The position numbers and the translations under genes were made by a program. A DNA stretch of 64,000 bases from Acetatifactor sp. (GTDB taxonomy: Bacteria > Bacillota > Clostridia > Lachnospirales > Lachnospiraceae), in contig JAILLF010000012.1 of assembly GCA_024693365.1 (NCBI GenBank), forward strand, positions 1 to 64,000, written 5' to 3'. Every line of letters starts with the position of its first letter. Position 1 is the first letter of the stretch. Shown here in pieces: positions 24,785 to 32,166 of the stretch. The notes under the pieces are model-generated. The model was not told the origin of the DNA and did no database searches. It saw only the letters and a list, made by a program, of their open reading frames with translations.

Positions 24785-26611
24785 TCAGGCACCTTCCTTT
24801 ATCCCGTCTAGGGTGAATATTTCAAAGCCGTCTGCCTTACCTTTTAGTTTGATGCTCGTTCCGAGAGAGGTTGCCAGGATTCTGTCACCCAGCGCATCCA
24901 CAACGGCACGACTGATATAAACGCATCCGCCGGGAGCATTGGCCTCTAGTCTTGCAGCCGTGTTGACCGTGTCGCCGATGGCCGTGTAATCCATTCGCAT
25001 GCTCGCGCCAATGTTGCCGACGACGGCCTTTCCGCAGTGCACGCCCACGCCAAACGCGACCGTTCTGCCATATTTCTCCTGAAGCTCCTTTGCCAGCTCT
25101 TCAGAGCCCTTCACCATATCCAGCGCCGCCTTGCAGGCATTCATCACGTAATCCTCCTGTGGCAATGGCGCATTCCAGATTGCCATGGTACAGTCTCCTA
25201 CGAACTTATCCAGCGTTCCGTGATTGTCCATGACGCATTTTGTCGTGAGTGTCAGATATTGATTTAAGATCTCCACGACCTCCGTCGCCGGCAAGGCCTC
25301 GCTCATCGTGGTAAATCCACGGATGTCCACAAATAGCGCCGCGATGTCCGTCAGCTTTCCGCCCAGTCCCAGGGAATCCGTTCCTTCCCGGAGCAATTCA
25401 TTGATGACCGAAGGGTCTACGTAACGCTTGAAGGTGCTTGTCACCTTATGCTTTGCAAGAGATGCCTGCACATAGTTGATGGCCACAAAGGCAATAAACA
25501 GAACCGTTGTCGCCAGTGGGATCCACAAGGGCTCCAGTAAAATGCCGGCTCCCCCAAGCAGCTTACATAAGATCAGCCATCCGCCTGAGAAACCAATCCA
25601 CCAAGTCAGTGACCAGCGTACCTTTCTGTCCCACAGAAACCAAACGGATACAACTGACAGCACGAATAACAATGCAAGCTGCCACCACGTAGGACTGGCC
25701 TTCTGGTATTTGCCATCCAAAAGGGACTGAATGACGTTCGCCTGAACTTCAATGCCATACATGCCCGCCGCATGCTCTATGGAGGTAAAATATTTATCAT
25801 CTCCGGCAACGTACGGGCCGATCAATATAATGCTATTCTCATCAAAAGACGTGCCATCCACGTCTCCGTTATATAAATCCGCAATGGAACATTCGTAAAA
25901 CCCGCCTGGCATTACGGAATAGGGAATGTAAAAGAATCCGCTTTTCTCCCCCGCGGGCGGTTGTTTCCCCGGAGTAATCCCCGCTGCCTTACAATACTGC
26001 TCGTAGATCACCCAACCAAACAATTCCAAGTGGTCGTCCTCTCTGGGATCCACCCAGAGAAGTCCTTTCCTGAGGATTCCGTCCTTGTCCTCCATGGCAT
26101 TAATGTGTCCTTGACGGGTTACCTCGCGCAATTTTTCAAACACGCGGTCATAACCGTTTATGTTCCTTCTTTTCAGGAAGAAGTCATCCCCCTCTGCTAC
26201 CGTCTGATCCGTAAAATTGACGGCCTCCGCCACCACCACGTTTCCATATTCCGCAGCAGCCTGAACCAATGCGTCATTGGCTTCCGGATCCGTCTCACCG
26301 ATAAAGATTACGTCGATGCCGATCACGGCAGGCCGATTATTCGGATCAATATTCAGATTTCGGATCGCCTTTGCGTATACCTCCCGGCTCCAGGGCATGG
26401 GACCAAACTGCTCATAAGCCTTTTGATCCATGCCCACGACGTGAATGATTCCGTCGTGGGCTTTTTCCTTGCTGTAGAGCCAGTCAGACAGCTTTCGGTC
26501 CAGTAAAAACAAAGCACCGGAGCCTGCAATCCAGGTAAGGATTGCCGCGATCAGGAGGGAAACGATAAGTTTTTTCCAAAAGGAAGCATTACCAAGTCCT
26601 CTTGTATGCAA
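24785..26611 (-). CDS. CHASE2-domain adenylate cyclase (class III)
   Basis: This 608-residue protein has an N-terminal membrane segment, an extracellular CHASE2 sensor (about 40-310, with VVGMDQKAYEQFGPMPWSR and a conserved FDENSIILIGPY region), three closely spaced membrane segments (about 325-390) and a class III cyclase domain (about 405-595). The cyclase keeps both metal Asp residues (FVDIRGFT and FVGDCTM), the Lys of TLDKF that favours ATP, and MDYTAIGDTVNTAARLEA with transition-state Asn and Arg. It is therefore predicted active and cAMP-forming. It starts at TTG 26611 with AGGGGG upstream, 19 bp after the FecR gene. Confidence 0.92.
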   Translation of the reverse strand: MHTRGLGNASFWKKLIVSLLIAAILTWIAGSGALFLLDRKLSDWLYSKEKAHDGIIHVVGMDQKAYEQFGPMPWSREVYAKAIRNLNIDPNNRPAVIGIDVIFIGETDPEANDALVQAAAEYGNVVVAEAVNFTDQTVAEGDDFFLKRRNINGYDRVFEKLREVTRQGHINAMEDKDGILRKGLLWVDPREDDHLELFGWVIYEQYCKAAGITPGKQPPAGEKSGFFYIPYSVMPGGFYECSIADLYNGDVDGTSFDENSIILIGPYVAGDDKYFTSIEHAAGMYGIEVQANVIQSLLDGKYQKASPTWWQLALLFVLSVVSVWFLWDRKVRWSLTWWIGFSGGWLILCKLLGGAGILLEPLWIPLATTVLFIAFVAINYVQASLAKHKVTSTFKRYVDPSVINELLREGTDSLGLGGKLTDIAALFVDIRGFTTMSEALPATEVVEILNQYLTLTTKCVMDNHGTLDKFVGDCTMAIWNAPLPQEDYVMNACKAALDMVKGSEELAKELQEKYGRTVAFGVGVHCGKAVVGNIGASMRMDYTAIGDTVNTAARLEANAPGGCVYISRAVVDALGDRILATSLGTSIKLKGKADGFEIFTLDGIKEGA

Positions 26612-26630
26612 GATTCTTCACCCCCTGCCA

Positions 26631-28991
26631 CTATTCATCTGCTCCGCAAACCGTACATTTGCCATTCACAAAATGATGATCTCCAGTCGGAGGTACGCTT
26701 CTGCCCCAATCCAGCGTTTCATTACACCTTGAGCAGTATCTGCGAGCGCGGTATCCCATGTCGCCACAAGTGGGCGGTGAATCCGTCCCGTCAATCACTT
26801 CAACGTGTCCTAAAGCGGGAATCGTATCCCTTCCCATGTCCGTATGACAAACGGAACACCAATAATCCTGATATCCAGCCTCCGTACAGTCTGGCTCCTT
26901 ATAGTGAATTGCCGTGTCGTTGGCTCTCGCTACCCTTACGTGTCCCTTTGCAGGTATCTGCGTCGTTTTTACCAGTCCGCACGTAGAACACATCTGGTCG
27001 TCCCAGCCATCTGCCGTACAAGTCGGATCCCCGTGCGCCGGCCGTGCTGCTCCGTTGCTGGCAACCATCGTATGCTGCGCCGGGATCGTCTGCTGGGCAA
27101 CCGTTGTCGCTCCGCACCTGCTGCACTTCTTGCCTTCCGTCAGACCGTTTACAAGCTGCGTCTGCGTGTGAACCGGCGCCACGCCTGCCAGCGTCACGTC
27201 GTTCAGATGTCCCAGCGCCGGCGTGTCACCGCATCCGTCCAGGATCGTTCCGCAAGTGGAGCACCTGTGGCCCGAATCCGTTCCGCCCCTCGTACAGGTC
27301 GCCGCCGTTCCGTTTACGTATTCGGAAGTGTGTCCCTTCGCCGGGATCACTTCCTGCGCCTTGATCACCTTCTTGCAGACAGAACACGTGATTCCTTCCG
27401 TAAGTCCCGACTTCGTGCAGCTTGCCGCCACCGCCTTCGCCTTCACTTCCTTGTGCTTCTCCGTCGCCGGCACCACTTCCTGCGCAACCAGGATCTCGTT
27501 ACATACCGAGCAGTGACTTCCTTCCGTAAGCCCCGTAGCCCCGCAGGTCGCCTTTACGGCCTTGTCCTTCACGACGGTATGTCCCTTTGCCTTCACAGGC
27601 TTTTGCGGAACCAGAATCTCCCCGCAGATTGAGCAGTGGCTTCCCTCCGTCAGCCCGTCCTCCGTGCAGGTCGGCTCCACCGCCGGATCCATTTCCTCCA
27701 CGTGCTCGTGCGCAAGCTCCGCTTCCACGATCGTTCCGTTGTTGATGAACTTACCGTTGTCTATGTTGCTGAGCACCCCACCCAGGTACAGCGCCCCGTT
27801 GTTCGTTATCGTTCCGTAATTGTCTATGCTTCCCTCGCTGCCAAACGCCGTCTTCCCGTTCAGGTTCAGGTCCTTTCCGTCGGGCACCGTCAGTACCTCG
27901 CCCGTCTTGGCCACGCTTTTCATGCTCCAGGACACCGCCGCAAGCTTCTCAAGCCCTGACTGCCCGTCGCCAAACACGAACGTTCCGTTCACGATGACCT
28001 TCTGGAACTTCCCGTCGTCAAGCGCTTCCTGCACCTGCGCCAGCGTCGGATCCGTCAGTTCGCACACCTTTGGCATCGAGTCAGAGTCAAACATCTCGTC
28101 CTTCGCGGCCTGCAGTCCGTTCCACTCCGACACCGACCCGTAGAGCATTCCAAGGCGCTTCTCCATTCGCTGCCTGTCCCTGGTCACCGCTTCCTGGTAC
28201 ATTCCCGTCAGCGTTGAACTGGAGATTCCTCCCGCCGACACCAGCCTCGTCTGAAGCTTCGTGTCCGCGCTCACTTCCTCGATCACGAACGCCGGCACTT
28301 CCTCCTCCGTGAACTTCTTCACGATGACGTCCACCCGGTCGTTCTTCTTTTCCTTCTCCGCGAACACCGCAGAAGTCGCCATCTCGCCCGCCTTCACCGT
28401 CGCGGTCTTTGTCGCTCCCGTCACGGGGTCGATCACCGTCACCGTCACCTCGCCGTCCAGGATGTAGATCTCCGTCGTGAAAAAGTCGATCACCCTCACG
28501 AACCCGGACGTTCCGCGGATTCCCGTCACCATCGTCGACGTGCGCACGTTCATGCTCTCGTCGTCCTCCAGGTGCTTGGCCACGTTAAAGAACATCTCGC
28601 CGGCCGAAAGGTACAGCGTTAAGTCCTTCGTCTCCTTTCGCACCTCCAGCGCCGAGTACTCGCTCAGCTTGGCCGCCTTGCTGTCGTCCAAGGTCAGGTA
28701 CGCCTTTGCGCCTTCGTTCGTCGTCACCTTGTTACCGTTGTACAGGTGCATTCCCGCAACCGTCTTCACCGCGTTTCCGCTCTTGTTGGAAACGCCCACG
28801 TCTCCCTCCGTCTTCGAGAGCTCCACGCTGATGGCCGTCGTCTCGTAGCCCTTCTGCGCGCTCACGACGCCTTCCTGCGCCTGCGTCTCGTCACCGGTCG
28901 GTTCCGTCTTTCCTCCCTTGCCCGACGAGCACGCCGTCAACACACAGAGTACCATGGATGCAAGCAAAATCTTCCCCCAGTTCTTGCTCAC
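26631..28991 (-). CDS. FecR-domain lipoprotein with nine CxxC repeat modules
   Basis: This 786-residue protein has a signal peptide with lipobox LTAC, then a FecR domain (about 45-220, including SMNVRTSTMVTGIRGTSGFV). A middle region (about 220-425) ends in short beta repeats (IDNYGTITNNGALYLGG). The C-terminus has nine modules built around CSxC (CSIC, CSVC twice, CSTC and so on) with GLTEGSHCS...PAKGH spacing, like zinc-ribbon-like repeats of clostridial surface proteins. I prefer GTG 28991, with AGGAGG 9 nt upstream and 4 bp after the HD-GYP stop, over ATG 29018. The DNA of the FecR and middle parts is markedly richer in GC than the tail. Role inferred: cell-surface sensor or scaffold for the cluster. 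Confidence 0.86.
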   Translation of the reverse strand: MSKNWGKILLASMVLCVLTACSSGKGGKTEPTGDETQAQEGVVSAQKGYETTAISVELSKTEGDVGVSNKSGNAVKTVAGMHLYNGNKVTTNEGAKAYLTLDDSKAAKLSEYSALEVRKETKDLTLYLSAGEMFFNVAKHLEDDESMNVRTSTMVTGIRGTSGFVRVIDFFTTEIYILDGEVTVTVIDPVTGATKTATVKAGEMATSAVFAEKEKKNDRVDVIVKKFTEEEVPAFVIEEVSADTKLQTRLVSAGGISSSTLTGMYQEAVTRDRQRMEKRLGMLYGSVSEWNGLQAAKDEMFDSDSMPKVCELTDPTLAQVQEALDDGKFQKVIVNGTFVFGDGQSGLEKLAAVSWSMKSVAKTGEVLTVPDGKDLNLNGKTAFGSEGSIDNYGTITNNGALYLGGVLSNIDNGKFINNGTIVEAELAHEHVEEMDPAVEPTCTEDGLTEGSHCSICGEILVPQKPVKAKGHTVVKDKAVKATCGATGLTEGSHCSVCNEILVAQEVVPATEKHKEVKAKAVAASCTKSGLTEGITCSVCKKVIKAQEVIPAKGHTSEYVNGTAATCTRGGTDSGHRCSTCGTILDGCGDTPALGHLNDVTLAGVAPVHTQTQLVNGLTEGKKCSRCGATTVAQQTIPAQHTMVASNGAARPAHGDPTCTADGWDDQMCSTCGLVKTTQIPAKGHVRVARANDTAIHYKEPDCTEAGYQDYWCSVCHTDMGRDTIPALGHVEVIDGTDSPPTCGDMGYRARRYCSRCNETLDWGRSVPPTGDHHFVNGKCTVCGADE

Positions 28992-28995
28992 TTCT

Positions 28996-30456
28996 TTATT
29001 CCTCCTCTTCCCAAGCATTGCTTTGTAAATATAATTCCAGGATCTCTCCGTCTAATTTTCCTTCTTTGACCATGCTGCGCAAGATTTCAAATGCCTTCTC
29101 ACGCGGTATCGCCTTTCGATAAGGTCTGTCGCTGGCCGTCAGCGCATCGAATATGTCCAGGATCGTCAGAAGTCTTTCCTGGAAGGAAAGATCCTTTCCC
29201 GTCAGGTGTTGCGGGTATCCCGAGCCATTCACAAGCTCATGGTGATTGGACGCCCACTGCGTCACGTGACTGTATTCCTTGCTGAACCGGATCCTCTCCA
29301 ACATCTTTCTGGTCAGCACCACGTGGCTCTCCATGATCTCGCGTTCCTTCGGCGTGAGCGTTCCCTTCCGGATGGAAAGTGTCTCCGTCTCATTCGCCGT
29401 CAGCCAGCTCTTCGTGATGCCGTCCCTGTCAACGTATTTCCTGCGCGAGATCGCCTGGATCTCAGCAAGGAGTTCGTCAGAAAGGTACCCCGCACTGTTG
29501 GCACTTTTTATTGTTTCAAGTCCCTCATGCAAATCCTGCTTCGTCTTTTCATATTCTTCCCCAGGGATTTCTCCGCGCAGATAACTGATTTCCGAAAGAA
29601 GTTCGATCAGTTCAAACCTCTGGCAAATGGCATCCTCGAAGCCTTCGATTCTGGAAGCCTTATCCATCACGGAAAGCGCGATTCCAAGCTTTCCGACGTC
29701 ATGCAGCCAGACCGCCATCAAAAATTCTCGCTCTTCCTGCGGCGTCATCGCCTTGTCCGGTGCATGCTTCCTAAGCCACGCCAAAAAATTCCTGCCGTAC
29801 CTCGCCATGTTTCTCGTATGGTTCGCGTTGTACGGGCTTCTCGCGTCGATGGCCGTTGAGAGCACCTGTACCATGGATTCCAAAAGGCTTGTGATCTCAC
29901 GACTGTAATTTAAGTTTGTGAGACGGATGGCCGCCTGCGACGCAAGGGATTGGATCACCTGCTCACAGTCCTTTGGGAACGGCATAACGTTCCCCTTCTC
30001 ATCCTTTGCATTTAGGAGCTGCAGCACGCCAATGGTGTCTCCCTTGTCATCCAGCATGGGAATCACCAGCATGGACTGCGTGCGGTAACCCGTCATCTCA
30101 TCATATCTTCTCGGTCCCGAAAAATCGAAGCGCTGGTCCTCGTAAACGTCTGCCACGCTGATCAGCATCTTGTCCATCGCCGCCCTCGCACAAACGTTGG
30201 TCTCGCGAAGCTCCACGGGCGGGAGCTCAATCTTCTGCCCGTGACCGCCGCGGTCTATTCCAAGGGAAATCGTTATCATGATGTGAAAGGACAAGGCGCC
30301 GTCTTCCAGAATATACAAGGTTCCGCCGTCGCAATCGGTCAGATCCATCGCCACGTCCACGATTTCCCGCATCAGACTGTCACTGTCCGCGTTCGCCGAG
30401 AGTGCTATGCCTATATTCAGTAGTCTCTCTATTTCCATGGTATTCATGGTACTCAT
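28996..30456 (-). CDS. GAF-HD-GYP signalling phosphodiesterase
   Basis: In this 486-residue protein a GAF domain (about residues 5-165, with CDGGTLYILED and SMLVIPMLDDKGDTIGVLQL) is followed by an HD-GYP domain (about 190-470). The HD pair lies in WLHDVGKLG, and HHELVNGSGYP and DIFDALTASDRPYR complete the c-di-GMP phosphodiesterase signature. No membrane segment, so cytoplasmic. Its ATG at 30456 overlaps the MBL stop as ATGA. The helical insert between HD and GYP (about 285-360) is longer than in minimal HD-GYP proteins. Predicted to hydrolyse c-di-GMP or a related dinucleotide under control of a GAF ligand. Confidence 0.9.
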   Translation of the reverse strand: MSTMNTMEIERLLNIGIALSANADSDSLMREIVDVAMDLTDCDGGTLYILEDGALSFHIMITISLGIDRGGHGQKIELPPVELRETNVCARAAMDKMLISVADVYEDQRFDFSGPRRYDEMTGYRTQSMLVIPMLDDKGDTIGVLQLLNAKDEKGNVMPFPKDCEQVIQSLASQAAIRLTNLNYSREITSLLESMVQVLSTAIDARSPYNANHTRNMARYGRNFLAWLRKHAPDKAMTPQEEREFLMAVWLHDVGKLGIALSVMDKASRIEGFEDAICQRFELIELLSEISYLRGEIPGEEYEKTKQDLHEGLETIKSANSAGYLSDELLAEIQAISRRKYVDRDGITKSWLTANETETLSIRKGTLTPKEREIMESHVVLTRKMLERIRFSKEYSHVTQWASNHHELVNGSGYPQHLTGKDLSFQERLLTILDIFDALTASDRPYRKAIPREKAFEILRSMVKEGKLDGEILELYLQSNAWEEEE

Positions 30457-31268
30457 ATATATCGGATCTCTCCCTGTCTTCCAAAACTGCAATTCGGATA
30501 TCTGTCCTTTACGTTCTGCTCCAATGCATCCAACTGGGCGTCCGTGGATGAGGGATCAAAATGTACCAGAACCGTATGCTTTGCGCCGCACTTCTGCCCA
30601 AGGCTTGCCCCCTGACGCTGCGTGCTGTGCCCCCAGCCACGCTTTTCCTCCGCATCCTCGTCCGTCAGCTGACCGTCGAAAAAGAGAAGGTCGCAGTCCT
30701 TTGCGAATGCCAAAAGATCTCTTTCCGCCTGCTCCGTAAGTTCACTGTCCACGGCGTAAACAAGGCTGTGCTTTCCGTCCGACAGTTTATAGTGCGTTAC
30801 GCCGCCCGGATGGTTTCCCGCAAGGACGTCAACGGTGACGTCGCCTATGCGGAATGACCCCCTGACGGAAACATATTCCAGGCCCTTGGAGACGTCTTCC
30901 AAATGAACGGGCCAAAAGGGCGGTCCGTACAGGGCATGCAGTATTTCCTGACACGACATCCCTTCGTGGTCTGCCATGTAAAGCTTCATTTTCTTTGACG
31001 GATCAGCAAGTGCAGGCCATTTGCAAAGGCCAAGCAGATGATCCAGATGCGGATGCCCGATCAGCATGTGATTCTCTGCGCCGGCTTCCGCGTACATGAT
31101 CCCGCTTCCCGCATCCAGAAAGATCACGGTCTCCCCAATCTGAACGCGGATGCTGAGCGTGTCACTGCCGAATTCCTGATATTCCTTGGGCGTGACGGCC
31201 ATGGAGCCGCGCACTCCCAACAGTTCAATTTTCCAACAATCTTTCCCTTCCGTTTCCATGTCCCCCAT
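30453..31268 (-). CDS. MBL-fold metallohydrolase (COG1235-like)
   Basis: This 271-residue cytoplasmic protein begins ELLGVRGSMAVTPKEYQEFG and SDTLSIRVQIGETVIFLDAG, the opening seen in MBL proteins related to RNase Z and PhnP. Metal ligands are visible: HPHLDH, GNHPGG, AVDSE (Asp) and VHFDPS. Such proteins often hydrolyse phosphodiesters, and in other bacteria similar genes accompany FecR/CHASE2 cyclases. A cyclic-nucleotide phosphodiesterase role is inference. ATG 31268 lies 8 nt after AAGGA. First gene of the five-gene cluster, in which it overlaps the HD-GYP gene by 4 bp. Confidence 0.85.
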   Translation of the reverse strand: MGDMETEGKDCWKIELLGVRGSMAVTPKEYQEFGSDTLSIRVQIGETVIFLDAGSGIMYAEAGAENHMLIGHPHLDHLLGLCKWPALADPSKKMKLYMADHEGMSCQEILHALYGPPFWPVHLEDVSKGLEYVSVRGSFRIGDVTVDVLAGNHPGGVTHYKLSDGKHSLVYAVDSELTEQAERDLLAFAKDCDLLFFDGQLTDEDAEEKRGWGHSTQRQGASLGQKCGAKHTVLVHFDPSSTDAQLDALEQNVKDRYPNCSFGRQGEIRYI

Positions 31269-31316
31269 CAACCTTTTCCTTATTTCTTTCGTCTGTCATG
31301 CCGTACTGTTTTAGCC

Positions 31317-31967
31317 TTATGTCTCTTCCTTCCGGACAAATTCCGTTTCTCCAAGCTTTTCCACCTTGACGCGGGCGGCCGTCGCTTCCGTCAGCTCTTT
31401 TTGAAAGCTCTCCGCATCCTCCTTTGCAAGGAGTACCTTCAGCCGGACTTTTTCGGCATATTCGCTCTCCGCCGGCTGCACGCCGCGATTGCCAAGCAGA
31501 TACAGCACCTTTCCCACGTCGTTGTATTCCGCTTCCAGCAAAAGCTCCGTTCCCTGCCGCATCACGCCGACTTCACAGGCTGCCAGGCCTTCCTTGACTG
31601 CCTGCGTATAGGCACGGACCAAACCGCCGGTTCCCAGAAGAACGCCCCCAAAGTATCTGGTGACGACCACTGCCACGTTGCGGATCCCAGAGCCGAGAAG
31701 CACCTCCAGCATGGGCCTTCCCGCCGTTCCCGACGGTTCCCCGTCATCGCTGCATCTCGTCAGTTCTCCCCTGCTTCCAATGCAAAAGGCAGAACAATTA
31801 TGCCTTGCATCCCAGTACTTCTTTTTCATCTCTTCAATGAAGGAGACTGCCTCTTCCTCCGTCTGGCAGCTTCTCACCGTTGCAATAAAACGGGATTTCT
31901 TTTCTTCGTATTCCCCCTGTCCCCCGGACAAAAGGACGCGATAGGACGAGTTTCCAGCGTCTGCCAC
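31317..31967 (-). CDS. yigZ: YigZ/IMPACT-family protein
   Basis: This 216-residue protein has an N-terminal UPF0029/IMPACT domain (KKSRFIATVRSC, SDDGEPSGTAGRPMLEVL and VVTRYFGGVLLGTGGLVRAY) and a C-terminal DUF1949 domain. Eukaryotic IMPACT modulates Gcn2, and the bacterial role is unsettled. I prefer GTG 31967, with GGAGG 9 nt upstream, giving the normal family length, over the ATG codons at 32012-32021. It is 48 bp upstream of the MBL gene on the same strand and may share its transcript. Confidence 0.9.
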   Translation of the reverse strand: MADAGNSSYRVLLSGGQGEYEEKKSRFIATVRSCQTEEEAVSFIEEMKKKYWDARHNCSAFCIGSRGELTRCSDDGEPSGTAGRPMLEVLLGSGIRNVAVVVTRYFGGVLLGTGGLVRAYTQAVKEGLAACEVGVMRQGTELLLEAEYNDVGKVLYLLGNRGVQPAESEYAEKVRLKVLLAKEDAESFQKELTEATAARVKVEKLGETEFVRKEET

Positions 31968-32016
31968 GTATCGTTTCCTCCAAAAGCACATAATATCCCA
32001 AAATACAATCATTCTT

Positions 32017-32045
32017 ATCATACCACAAACAATTATTTTTGTGAA
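32017..32045 (-). promoter_or_regulatory. Promoter of yigZ and possibly the signalling cluster
   Basis: On the minus strand TTCACA (32040-32045), a 17-bp spacer and TATGAT (32017-32022). It is the only promoter-like pair seen upstream of the run from yigZ to the NHL gene. Confidence 0.5.
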
Positions 32046-32094
32046 GTCAAGGCACGCGGAAAAGCTTAACTTTTTCTTAAGGTTAAATAAGTGC

Positions 32095-32123
32095 TTTCCA
32101 TTTTCTGATTTTTTTGGTATACT
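32095..32123 (+). promoter_or_regulatory. Promoter of the PBP1A gene
   Basis: TTTCCA (32095-32100), a 17-bp spacer and TATACT (32118-32123), 44 bp before the start codon. Confidence 0.6.
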
Positions 32124-32166
32124 ATAGCAGATAATGGACTTTTATCCATTCAGAAAGGACAAGCTT

